This document shows positions 1 to 9,577 of a stretch of 64,000 nucleotides of DNA, in pieces. The stretch comes from Acanthochromis polyacanthus (lineage: Eukaryota > Chordata > Actinopteri > Pomacentridae). The translations under genes were made by a program, and so were the position numbers. Each line of letters begins with the position of its first letter. Within the stretch, counting starts at the first letter, position 1. The notes under the pieces are model-generated. The model was not told where the DNA came from. It made no database searches and worked only from the letters and a program-made list of their open reading frames with translations. The stretch is from assembly GCF_021347895.1 (NCBI RefSeq), contig NC_067129.1:36468104-36532103 (forward strand). Reading direction: 5' to 3'.

Positions 1-758
1 GCAAAGGCCTTGTTTTAGCACCTATACTTTGTTTGTTCTTTAGCACTTATACAACATGATCTGGAATACTGAGAATCTTAAGTGGCATGAATATTAAACT
101 CTGGCCCCCTCTCTGTGGGCCCACCATCTGCATGTGAACTGGCTGGGGTTCCAGACACAGAGAGGCAGGGAATTCCATGCTGACCCCTGATGCTGTAAAC
201 TGTCTTTAAGGATATGTAACATCACTTCTCTGAAGGAACCATGATGGGTGTTAGTCAAGTTAAGACAGGATACAGTTGTGTTTTTAGTGACAATGTGTCT
301 TCATGTTCTCCCTAAGAAGAAAAAAAAATGCACCAGAACTCCGTCTTCTCAAAGATAAGCTTCTATGACATGATTGAGACATCACTTCATGGTAAAAATA
401 GTCTTGCTTATCCAAATCCTTTTAGTCTCTAAATACGAAAACATAGAGAAAAACATTTAAAACATGCATTTTAAGGAAGCAAACTATGGATAGATACTGT
501 TTCTCTTGTTAATGTTCCTTGTTTATGTTACCATCAAGAGAAACAGACCACTAGCACGGCGCCTTTGCGCTCTGGTAGCCAAAACACTAGGCTTACAGAC
601 TCTGAACACCCTAAACTTTTTGCAAACTTCATTTTATTCACACTCACAAATCCTTAATTATCAGGGAATCGCTCAACTGACTGTTCTTTAGCTTGCAGTG
701 GTCACCAAATCACATTACTAGGGAACACAAGACATGATTAGCCAACATAGAGTCGATA
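1..758. other. Non-coding flank, no gene recognised
   Basis: AT-rich sequence without a convincing coding exon. The 61-residue frame at 506-691 has no recognisable similarity and is probably chance. I see no tRNA, microsatellite or terminal repeat before the Tc1 end that begins at 761. Confidence 0.5.
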
Positions 759-942
759 TACACTACCAGTCAAAAGTTTTAGAACAACCCATTTTTTCTA
801 GTTTTTTTATTGGAAATTATGCATGTGAATGTTTCATTGTACTCTGAAATGAAAGAGTAGAACAAATAAAAATAAAAAATCAATTTAGAAATCAAAATGT
901 ATTCTGGGCTTTTCACTCAAATTAGCCAGTTTTGGCAGATAT

Positions 943-1555
943 TGTCACGAATGCGGGTGGTGTGAACCCATGCAGCAGGCGACAGACAGGCAGGATGATA
1001 TAATAAGAATTTATTAAACAAAATAACAAACAAAGAAGCACTCCATAAGGGAGGCACAGGGGAACTGACAGGCAGAGGGAAAACGAAACTAAGTTAAACT
1101 AAGGACCGTGCAGGACCGTGATGTGGGCTTAATAAAACTAAAAAAACGGGGAGAGGCAACTCACAAATGTCCAGGGGGGTCGGGAGACTGGGCGAAGGCA
1201 GAGCAGATGATCCTGTGGCGGAGATGTGATGCGAACGGCGGGGTAGACAGACTGGGAATAGACGCCGGAGATTACTGAGCAGAGGAGGAGAGGTGAACAG
1301 GCGAAGTAGTCTGTAAAACCGGTGAGCAGAGTGCTCGCGGCAGATTGTAGCAGGTGGCGTGCAGGGTGTAGAGTGTCTTTGGCAGGAACATGATGCAGGA
1401 GGTGTGTGGCAGGTATGTGGCAATGATGCAGTGCTGGAGCTGAGGAGCGAGCCAGGCTTTGTACTGCACTGATTGTCTATTGCACTCAGCTGTGCTTCTC
1501 CCCAGCTGCTCCTAATCAGCTGAGTCAGCGCACTGGCACAGGAGAGGGTGTGACA
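943..1555 (-). repeat. Left (3') LTR of family A copy 1
   Basis: 613 bp, TGTCA at 943 to TGACA at 1555. An AATAAA polyadenylation signal is present on the minus strand within the first 80 bases. It aligns along its whole length with the right LTR once two insertions are removed from the latter, with scattered substitutions, so the insertion is not recent. Confidence 0.85.
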
Positions 1556-3201
1556 GTACCCCCCCCCCCCCCCTCAAGGTGCGCCTCCTGGCGCACACTG
1601 GACCGGTCGGGGTGCCGGCGGGCGCCTCTGCGACCGGCAGGGATCCGGCAGGTGGGACCGCTCCAGGGGCGGCCCAAGGGACGGGTGGGCGGGGGGGACA
1701 ACTCGACAGGACAGTCTGAGGACAGGACAGGCTGGAACAGAGCAGGCTGAATGGACCACTCCGGGGGATGGCCCAAAAGCTGGACAGGCCGATGCTGGAC
1801 AGGGAACGGATGGCCAGGCTGACGGAGGTCCTCTGGAGGCCGGGCTGGGAACCGGTGGCAGGCCCGACGGGAACCCTCTGGAGGCCGGGCTGGGAACCGG
1901 CGGCAGGCCCAATGGGAACCTTCCAGAGGCCGGGCTGGGAACCGGCAGCTGGACGGACGAAGACCCTCCGGGGGCCGGACTGGGAACCGGCAACAGTGGG
2001 ACCCCTTCGGGGGTCGGGGCGGTGGCCGGGCGGTGGCCGGGCAGTGGCCGGGATGGAAACCGGCGACGGTTTTTGCCTCACCAAAGCTGCGGGGAAGGCA
2101 GGATGCCTCAACAAGGACTCGGGGGAGGTGGGACGCCTCCTTAAGTAGGACTCGGAGGAGGTGTTATGCCTCATCAAGGATGCAGGAGGGGCGAAGCATC
2201 TCATCAAGGATGCAGGAGAGGCGGAGCACCTTTTTAAAGATGCAGGAGAGGCGGAGCGCCTCCGTAAGGCAGGGGAGGTGTTTCGCCAAACCAAGGCAGC
2301 GGAGGAGGTGTTTCGCCTTACCAAGGACTCGGAGGAGGCGAGAAACCTCTTTAAGGCTGCAGAGGAGGCGGAACATCTCCTCAAGGCTGCAGAGGAGGTG
2401 GAACACCTCCTTAAGGCTGCAGATGGAGCTTTTAGCTCTTTAAAGACTGCAGGGGGAGCCTGTTGCTCCTGAGACGCTGCAGGGGGAGCCTGTTGCTCCT
2501 TAGACGCTGCAGGGGGAGCCTGTTGCTCCTTAGGCGCTGCAGGGGGAGCCTGTTGCTCCTTCAGAGCTGCAGCGGTAGCGTCGAGCTCCTCTAAGACCAC
2601 GGGGGGAGCGTTGAGCTCCTCTAAGACCACGGGGGGAGCGTTGAGCTCCTCTAAGACCGTGGGGGGGAGCGTTGAGCTCGTCTAAGACCGCGGGGTTCGT
2701 AAGGACTGGAGATGGGGCGATGGCCCCCACAAGGACAGAGGATGGGGCGATGGCCCCCACAAGGACAGAAGATGGGGCGATGGCCCCCACAAGGACAGAA
2801 GACGGGGCAATGGCCCCCACAAGGACCGAAGACGGGGCAGTGGGCCCCACAGGAACCGAAGACAGCGCAGTGGGCCCCACAGGAACCGAAGACGGGGGTG
2901 AGGCGGCTCGGGGCCTCTCCTCAGCTGGAGGGAGTGAGACGGCACGGGGCCTCTCCTCAGCCGGAGGGAGTGAGGCGGCACGGGGCCTCTCCTCAGCTGG
3001 AGGGAGTGAGGTGGCGTTGAGCCCCTCTAGGACAGCAGAGGAATTGTTTAGAGCCTCCAGGAAAGAAGCAACCACCCTGGGATCTACACGGGTGGCTAAA
3101 GACTCCCCGTGGATCGCATAGGCAGCCTTGAACCTCTCCACTCCCGCGATGGCGATGTTAAACGCCTCATGGGCGGGGAAGACGGCCTCGGACCCCCCCA
3201 A
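1512..3201 (-). pseudogene. Ala/Pro-rich repeat ORF of family A copy 1, frameshifted
   Basis: Two overlapping minus-strand frames make up one former ORF. The upstream frame (3201 to 2530) begins with non-repetitive sequence rich in Ala, Val and Glu, then has tandem blocks such as SLPPAEERPRAA and PSSVLVGAIA. The downstream frame (2630 to 1512) continues with ELNAPP, KEQQAPPAA and LRRCSASSA-like blocks, then GSQPGLQRVPVGPAT repeats. The switch falls at a G run at 2660-2667 (+ strand), one base longer than the equivalent run in neighbouring units. Repeat periods are multiples of three, mostly 30, which suggests the array grew while translated. No known domain is recognised. The 3' part overlaps the LTR. 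The function is unknown and a gag-like scaffold is only a guess. Confidence 0.5.
1559..1573 (-). promoter_or_regulatory. Polypurine tract (G15 on minus strand)
   Basis: An uninterrupted run of about 15 C on the + strand, three bases inside the left LTR, reads as a G tract on the element's coding strand. This is where plus-strand DNA priming occurs in LTR retrotransposons. The relative at 26614 has only six at the same place. Confidence 0.6.
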
Positions 3202-3448
3202 GCCAGGGTACAGCGGCCGCTAGCCTCTCTGCTATTGCAGAGGCCGCTCTCAGTGCCACAGGCAGTGGGGAGACGACACTAGGTCCTCTTAACACGGGGG
3301 TGGCCTTGGTGTCGCCCTGCTCAGGATCTGAGGAGGCACAGGGCTCCTCCAGAGTGGGAACCGGAGCACCACGGCGCCTCTGGACATTTCGTCTACGGCA
3401 GGCTGGTTTCTTTGTAGGTGGTGCTGCAGCTGGTGGGGAAACAGGCTC

Positions 3449-3808
3449 TTATTGACTGCTGGGTGGTGTGCTAGCACCTGAAGGTTCAGCTAGCCCAGAG
3501 ACAGGGAGACTGGTGGGTTCAGAACCGGGATGGCGAAATATGTAGCTAGGGACGGTCAGGTAGGGTAAAGGAGTCTCCAGAAACTCCTTAATTTCTACCG
3601 GTAGATGGCTCATTAACCAGGGACGCTGGGCTGCTACTCTGCAACCCAAGGTGACCGTAATATTTTTTTGGTCCTTCCTCCATTTCTGCCATAAGTCACT
3701 GATGGTCTTAAAGTAAATGCAGTTCTCCAAGCTGGAGGAAAAAATCTCCAGGGGAGAGCTCAGGGTGCTGGACGGGGCGCCTGCTGGGTTCTGGGGCGGC
3801 TGCATCAT
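3449..3808 (-). CDS. Small conserved ORF of family A, 119 aa
   Basis: The start codon lies two bases inside the 5' LTR boundary, so it is the first ORF of the presumed transcript. The protein opens MMQPPQNPAGAPSS and contains FKTISDLWQKWRKDQ, then GCRVAAQRPWLMSHLP followed by IKEFLETPLPYL. The second family member at 29168-29677 has clearly related segments in the same order (NPAGTP, then RRLAAQKPGLIGHLP and IKEFLKTPMP), although the two DNA sequences are well diverged. That conservation points to a real protein. I recognise no known family. The ATG leaves little room for a normal tRNA primer site, so the priming site may overlap the ORF. Confidence 0.5.
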   Translation of the reverse strand: MMQPPQNPAGAPSSTLSSPLEIFSSSLENCIYFKTISDLWQKWRKDQKNITVTLGCRVAAQRPWLMSHLPVEIKEFLETPLPYLTVPSYIFRHPGSEPTSLPVSGLAEPSGASTPPSSQ

Positions 3809-4245
3809 TCTGTCATGAATGCGGGTGGTGTGAACTGATGCAGCAGGCTACAGACAGGTAGGATGATATAATAAGAATTTATTAAACAAAATAACAAACA
3901 AAGAAGCACTCCATAAGGGAGGCACAGGGGAATTAAGAGGCAGAGGGAAAACGAAACTAAGTTAAACTAAGGGCGACGGTGCGGGACCGTGATGTGGGCT
4001 TAATTAAACTAAAAAAAACGGGGAGAGGCAACTCACAAATGCCCAGGGGGGTCGGGAGACTGGGCAAAGGCAGACCAGATGATCCTGTGGTGGAGATGTG
4101 ATGTGAATAGCGGGGTAGACAGACTGGGAATAGATGTCGGAGATTACTGAGCAGAGAAGGAGAGGTGAACAGGCGAAGTAGTCCGTAAAACCGGTGAGCA
4201 GAGTGCTCGCAGCAGATTGTAGCAGGTGGCGTGCAGGGTGTAGAG

Positions 4246-4642
4246 CAGTGGTCGGCAACTGGCGGCCCGCGGGCCAAAACTGGCCCGTCAGGAATAATAT
4301 CTGGCCCTCCAGATGATTTTGAAAATCTGATTTGGCACGGAGCCAAGCCAGTCGACTGCTGTCGGGCATTTCCGCGTTTGCGCTACTGGTAGGACACCGG
4401 ACACGATTGTACCAGCCAGATGTCACTGAGCAACAGTGTGTGCAAAACATGTGTGTGTCTCGGGAGTCATTTTTAATACATCTGTGATCAGAATTGAGAC
4501 GTGTCTCCCAAGCAGCGGCGATCAGCTGTATCCCCCCCTCCTACGCTCACGGAATCGGAGCGCACCCCCCCCGCAGGTTGGCCTGCTGTTCGATTGTTTA
4601 CAAACATTTTGGCCCGAAGCCACATCTACTTGCCGACCCCTG
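4246..4642. mobile_element. hAT-type MITE in the LTR
   Basis: 397 bp bounded by CAGTGGTCGGCAA and its near-perfect inverted copy TTGCCGACCCCTG. The 8-bp target duplication GTGTAGAG sits on both sides (4238-4245 and 4643-4650). The 8-bp duplication and CAG terminus are hAT hallmarks. There is no transposase, so it is non-autonomous. Confidence 0.85.
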
Positions 4643-4690
4643 GTGTAGAGTGTCTCTGGCAGGAACATGATGCAGGAGGTGTGTGGCAGG

Positions 4691-5093
4691 TAGGGCTGCA
4701 CCTAACGACGCGTCGACAAGTCGTCTGAGCACGATACGTCATCAAAAGCGGAAGTGAGCGCACAATGCAACAAAAATGCCCTTCCGACCGCAGCGCGGAA
4801 CACGGACGGACGTTGGCGCTGCATCGTGCATGTATTATGTATGCATGATGCAGCGCGGACATCCGCGTTTAGATACAGCTGTATAGTAAGCGCTGACATC
4901 CATGTTTACTATAGAACACAGACATCTGCGCTGCAGCGTGCATAAATAATACATGTACGATGCAGCGCCGACGTTCGTCCGTGTTCCGCACTCCGGTCGG
5001 AAGGTGATTTCTGTTGCATTGCAAGCTCACTTCCGCTTTTGAAGACGTATCGTGCTCAGACGACTTGTCGACACGTCGTTAGTTGCAGCCCTA
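4691..5093. mobile_element. hAT-type foldback MITE
   Basis: 403 bp with termini TAGGGCTGCA and TGCAGCCCTA and the 8-bp duplication GTGGCAGG on both sides (4683-4690 and 5094-5101). The two halves are inverted copies of one another over nearly the whole element, about 190 bases per arm. Each arm contains a further short palindrome around GCGCTGCATCGTGCATG. A transcript through it would form a long hairpin. Confidence 0.85.
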
Positions 5094-5703
5094 GTGGCAG
5101 GTATGTGGCAATGATGCAGCGCTGGAGCTGAGGAGCGAGCCAGGCTTTGTACTGCACTGATTGTCTATTGCACTCAGCTGTGCTTCTCCCCAGCTGCTCC
5201 TAATCAGCTGAGTCAGCGCACTGGCACAGGAGAGGGTGTGACAGATATAACAGTTGAACATACTTGTGGTATTCTTTCCCCAATGGAAATCAAATACGCT
5301 TCAGAAACTTCTTCCCAAATCTGTTGCAGAAGTTCCCATAAATGTGTGGCACTTATAGATTGCTTTGCTTTCACTCTTCTATCCAGTTCATCCCAGACCA
5401 GCTCAATGTTTAAGTCTGGAGACTGTTCCACTCCATGTTTTCAAGCTTACCATCTTGTTCTTTTTTCCTAAGTTAGTTCTGGCATAGCTTGGACTTATGT
5501 TTCGGGTCATTTTCTTGCTGTAGGATGAACTCCTGACCAACTACATGCAAACCATGGTGCTGTAGAATGCTGTGGTCGCCGTTTTGGTTCAGGGTGGCTC
5601 TCAATCTGTGCCCTTACACTGTACAAGTCACCGACCCTCAATCCAGCTGAACATCCCCAGACCATCATGCTTCCTTCTCGTTGTTTGACAGTTGATGTCA
5701 ATT

Positions 5704-6335
5704 GAATTGAATAGAACTGAATGGAAATAAACAGGTTTCTTTTTGTATAAATAAAAAAAGTATTTCTTTTTTCAATTATATTATATTTCTTTCTGTAAAG
5801 CTGTTGAGCAGAGGCTAATCCATTAGTCTTTGAATGACACTGATGATTAGAAGTCTCTTTTAAATATGATTCCAGGAACCTTCAGAACATGTTCACACAA
5901 TGGACTTGTGAACTTACTTTTCTAGATGGTACAACTCTCATTTTTGCAATTGCAACTGATGTTTGTTATGACTTGCAGTGCTTACCCTGAATCACTCAGG
6001 TATGGATGGCTGAAAGCGCATTTTCGCTGTATGATTATACATCACACCATCTATGCTGCATGTGTCAGTGTATTTCTCTGAATAAACTTCTACTATAGAA
6101 CACGTGGGATGTCTCATGATACGGTGAGCGTATTGCATCATTTCCTGTGCTTTGCTGTGTTCTCTGTCTTCGCTTATTCACTTTATCTAATTTGATATTC
6201 ATCAAATCTCTCTATATAACTCTATTATTTTGAATTTTAACATACACTTGTTCTCTTCGAGCACCTAATACTCAAAGTCTTGTACTTAATTTTAACTTAA
6301 TTGGTTATTGCTGGTCTGCTAGCTTAGCAGTTAGC
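5704..6335. other. AT-rich non-coding stretch
   Basis: No coding exon or clear terminal repeat. AATAAA occurs at about 6080. The right part probably belongs to the 5' region of the LINE that follows. Confidence 0.4.
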
Positions 6336-8290
6336 ATGGCTTCTCTCTCTCCCTCTTCCTCTCCTTCTTTCTCCTCGGTGTGTCACATGTTCAGTTATTC
6401 CTCTGCTTCCTTTAACGATAATGGTACATGTAATTAATGTAGTCTTTTGTAGCTCTGGTGGCGAGGCTCTCTGAAATTGAAGCACAGCTCCGCACCATGG
6501 AAAGTAACCTTGCAGCTAGCCAGGCCCCCACAGCCAACTTGGGCCACAATAGCTTAGCTGCTAGTGTAGCCTCTGCTGTCCCCTGGCAGCTTCAAAGCAG
6601 CCAGGAAGCCAGGGTGGCTGAGTTCATGTGAAACACTGTCCTAAACTCAAACCCTCTGTCCTGGTTCACCACCAGCTGCTTCATGATTCTAATCGTTTTT
6701 CTCCACTCAGCGACATATCCACTGAAAAACCAACTCTGATCATTGGCAGCTCTATAGTCGGAAACATGAAGTTAGCGGCACCAGTAACCATAGTCAAATG
6801 CCTCCCAGGGGCCAGAGAGGGCAACACTGAATCAAATTTAAAACTGCTGGCTAAGGATAATCGTAAATGCAGTAAGACTGTTATTCACATTGGCAGTAAT
6901 GACACCCAGTTATGCCAACTGGAGGTCACCAAAGTTAGTGTGGCATCAGTGAGCAACTTTGACAAAGCCATGTTGGACTCCATAGTTTTCTTTGGACCCC
7001 TGCGTGATCTGACCAGTGACGATGTGTTTAGATGTCGACTCACCACTGGCTGTCGAGGTGGTGTCCGACAAACGATGTGGACTTTATAGACAATTGGAGC
7101 TCTTTCTGGGATAAACCTGGTCTGATTAGTAGAGACGGCATCCATCCCATTTTGGCTGGTGCAGCTCTAATTTCTAGAAATATGGCTTATTTCATGAGAA
7201 CTCCTACAGCATGATGACCCAGTTAAGACCAGGATGCAGAGTTGTAGTCTTACACACCCCTCTGCAATCTCCTTACAGCTGTCACCCGCCAGTAACTCAG
7301 TTAACTTCATTGATACTGTCTCTCCCCCGACCACCAAAATTCAATAAATTCAACAAATCAAAAATAAACAAAAGAAAAAGCAACCATAAAAATCTAATAA
7401 AAATGTATAACTATGTCAACAGAGTGAAGAAGCAGGACAATTAAATGAAGTCTGTTAAATATTAGCTGTCTCTCGTCTAAATCTCTGTTAGCTCATGATC
7501 TGATCAGTGATCACCAGATTGATTTGTTCTGCAACCAGGTTTCACTGAAACCTGGTTGCAACAGAAAAAATATGTCAGTCTGAACGAATCAATTTCTCCC
7601 AGTCATACTATCATATTCCTCGAGTCACAGGCCGAGGAGGAGAAGTGGCAGCAATCTACCACTCTATTTTAATAATGAACCAGAGACCTAAACCTGGTTA
7701 TAGCTCATTTGAAAGTCTTACTTGTAGTCTCTCCACCTAGACTGGAAAACTGAGAAAACAGTTTTGTTTGTTGTTGTATATCGTCCGCTTGCTCAGTTTT
7801 TAACTCAATTCTCAGACTTTTTTATCTGACTTAGTGCCCAGTTCAAATAAAGTCATTACAGTGGGTGACTTTAACATTCATGTTGACATTGACAGTGACA
7901 GCCTTACAACTGCATTTAAGTCTTTATTGGACCCAGTTGGCTTTTCTCAAGGTGTGAATAAGCTGTGAATAAAGTTTTAATCACGCCTTTGATCTTGTCC
8001 TGACAAATCTCATCGAAACTGAACATTTCATAGTATTTCCCCAGAACCCTCTTCTGTCGGACCATTTTCTGAAAACATTTCAAATTACAACAATGGATTG
8101 TGGAGTGGTTGGCAATAAATATCATCACAGTAGATATCTGTCTGAAAATGCTGTAACCAAATTTAAGGAAGTAATGCCATCACTATTTACCTCAGCACCC
8201 TTTACTGATAAAATTTGACTAGTTTAGAGGAAGTTTCGTAGCTTGGAAAAATAGTCTGATAATTGATAATAAAGCTCTTCATAATGTCAG
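6336..8290 (+). pseudogene. CR1/L2-type LINE, ORF1 esterase and start of ORF2, decayed
   Basis: Translation from the ATG at 6336 gives the Ser-rich, Cys-containing N terminus of fish CR1/L2 ORF1, broken by stops. From about 6640 an SGNH-esterase domain follows. PTLIIGSSIVGN carries the nucleophile serine block, VIHIGSNDT the glycine-asparagine block, and RDGIHP near 7130 the catalytic Asp-His block, reached after a frameshift near 7035. Downstream (7440-8230) are scraps of an endonuclease (ISCLSSKSL, then VVVYRP in mixed frames). No reverse transcriptase remains. CR1-clade ORF1 proteins are known to carry such esterase domains. This copy is inactive. Confidence 0.75.
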
Positions 8291-8514
8291 GATTCCTCCC
8301 ACAGTCCAAAAAATATGCTGAGGTTAACTGATAACTCTAAATTGCCCGTAGGTGTGAATGTGAGTGTGATTGTCTGTCTGTATATGTAGCCCTGTGACAG
8401 ACTGGCGACCTATCCAGAGTGTCCCCTGCCTTCGCCCGAGTCAGCTGGGATAGGCTCCAGCACCCCTGTGACCCCAGTGAGGATAAAGCGGTGTACAGAG
8501 AATGGATGATGGAT
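8291..8514 (+). repeat. 5'-truncated tRNA-derived SINE, conserved body and tail
   Basis: It matches the 3' two-thirds of the fuller SINE at 40614-40980: TTCCTCCCACAGTCCAAA, then GTGTGAATGTGAGTGTGATTG and AGCTGGGATAGGCTCCAGC, ending in a GGATGATGGAT tail. The tRNA head is absent. Confidence 0.75.
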
Positions 8515-9162
8515 TGATATTTTCAGACTGTGAATCAGACTGTGGTCTCTAATTTTATCTCTGGATTCCTCCATCGTTTCCGTTCAACGTTCATTAAAAT
8601 ATGTGTTTTTTATTTCGCCAGCACATTTCTTTTTACTGTCTGGAGGTGATATTTATATGGATATAGATTTTATTAAGAAGTGATACCAACGTTTTCCAGC
8701 GAGATCTTCTTTATCTAGTATTTTTATTTCACACACAGCCAGGTCTGGTCTGGACGAATCTGCGACGAAACATCTGGAGACGAAACATCTGAAGACGAAA
8801 CATCAAGAGTTAACCTGATCACCATTTAAACTGGAACAACGGCACCAATAGATGATCAGTATCCCATCATAAGCTTAAGTCTGTATATCAGACCTGTCTA
8901 TAAAACACGCAAAAGTGAAACGTAACATTGTACAGTTAATAAAATATGGCACTGAAAATAACATCTGTGGTTAACAGAAGAAATTACAGCTCTCTCCAAA
9001 TCAGCATCGGACACATGATTGTGTCTTCTTAAACTGTTCTCCATGCAGAACCTCCTGACTCTCATTATAGAGTAATGCGTGGGTTTTCCACTCTCAAAGA
9101 GAATGAAAATGGAAAAGCGCTCGAGTACAGCAATTGTTGATGTGTTCACGGTCCAGACCAGC
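8515..9162. other. Unassigned sequence, target of the old Gypsy element
   Basis: There is a short direct repeat of GACGAAACATCTGGA-like units around 8760-8810. The 83-residue minus-strand frame at 8898-9149 is not recognised. No exon can be supported. Confidence 0.35.
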
Positions 9163-9332
9163 TGTTAGTGTGAAACAAACGGACAGGAGGCAACGTGTGA
9201 GTCTGTAACTACATGTATTGAGTACGAGCGGCAGATGATAAAAACAACATCACTTCCTGTTTCCTGCTTTGCTCTACCAAATACATTCAACCACTAGAGG
9301 GGGGGCTAACTCTATAGAACAGTCCCGTAACA
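9163..9332 (-). repeat. Left (3') LTR of old Gypsy
   Basis: It begins TGTTAGTGTG and ends GTAACA. It aligns with 18577-18745 throughout, with a few substitutions and small indels, including a different length of the GAGGGGGGG run. Confidence 0.85.
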
Positions 9333-9478
9333 TCTCCCCTTTTTTTGATAGCACCATAGCCTACTTGAACACAATCTGTAGTGCAAATAATTATTAATTC
9401 CAACAAGTGCTTACATTCAAGTGAAAACAACTTCTTGCTTGTTACCTCATTACCTTCCCTTTATTTTTTTTGTCTTTT

Positions 9479-9484
<6 letters not shown>

Positions 9485-9532
<48 letters not shown>
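9485..9532. repeat. (GT)24 microsatellite
   Basis: Perfect alternating GT run near the 3' end of the old Gypsy interior. The repetitive CV frame it creates on the + strand is not a protein. Confidence 0.95.
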
Positions 9533-9535
<3 letters not shown>

Positions 9536-9577
9536 ATCGTAACAAAAACAAAACTTGTCTCCCAATATAAGTCCCAT

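Larger units (their letters stand above)
943..5243 (-). mobile_element. Non-autonomous LTR retrotransposon, family A copy 1
   Basis: Two direct LTRs beginning TGTCA and ending TGACA bound a 2.25-kb interior, and GATAT flanks the whole (938-942 and 5244-5248). On the + strand a C-rich tract follows the left LTR at 1559. It is therefore the polypurine tract of a minus-strand element, whose 5' LTR is the right one. The interior has no protease, reverse transcriptase, RNase H or integrase. It holds a 119-residue ORF directly after the 5' LTR and a long Ala/Pro-rich repeat ORF. A diverged relative lies at 26063-30010. The family must be mobilised in trans, if at all. The supplier is unknown. Confidence 0.85.
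3811..5243 (-). repeat. Right (5') LTR of family A copy 1, with two insertions
   Basis: It starts TGTCATGAATGCGGG and ends TGACA. The raw length is 1433 bp. Subtracting the two inserted elements and their duplicated 8-bp targets leaves about 617 bp, against 613 bp in the left LTR. Confidence 0.85.
761..5703 (-). mobile_element. Truncated Tc1-like transposon, split by an LTR element
   Basis: The left end follows a TA at 759-760 and begins CACTACCAGTCAAAAGTTTT, a typical Tc1-family terminal repeat. The element breaks at 942 and resumes at 5249. On the minus strand 5249-5703 reads as the C-terminal half of a DD34E transposase, with SPDLN and VWDELDRRVKAK motifs and an MMVWGC segment further upstream. 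The N-terminal half and the right terminal repeat are missing. Frames are broken, so this is a dead copy that served as target for the LTR element. Confidence 0.75.

Noticed and set aside
2700..3010. Regularly spaced repeats resembling a CRISPR array
   Set aside because: Units are contiguous, with no unique spacers, in eukaryotic DNA, and have codon-multiple periods typical of protein repeats.
1550..3121. Long + strand frames of 66-149 residues in the GC-rich region
   Set aside because: They are shadows of the period-30 repeat array. The coding-like units, LTR orientation and polypurine tract all point to the minus strand.
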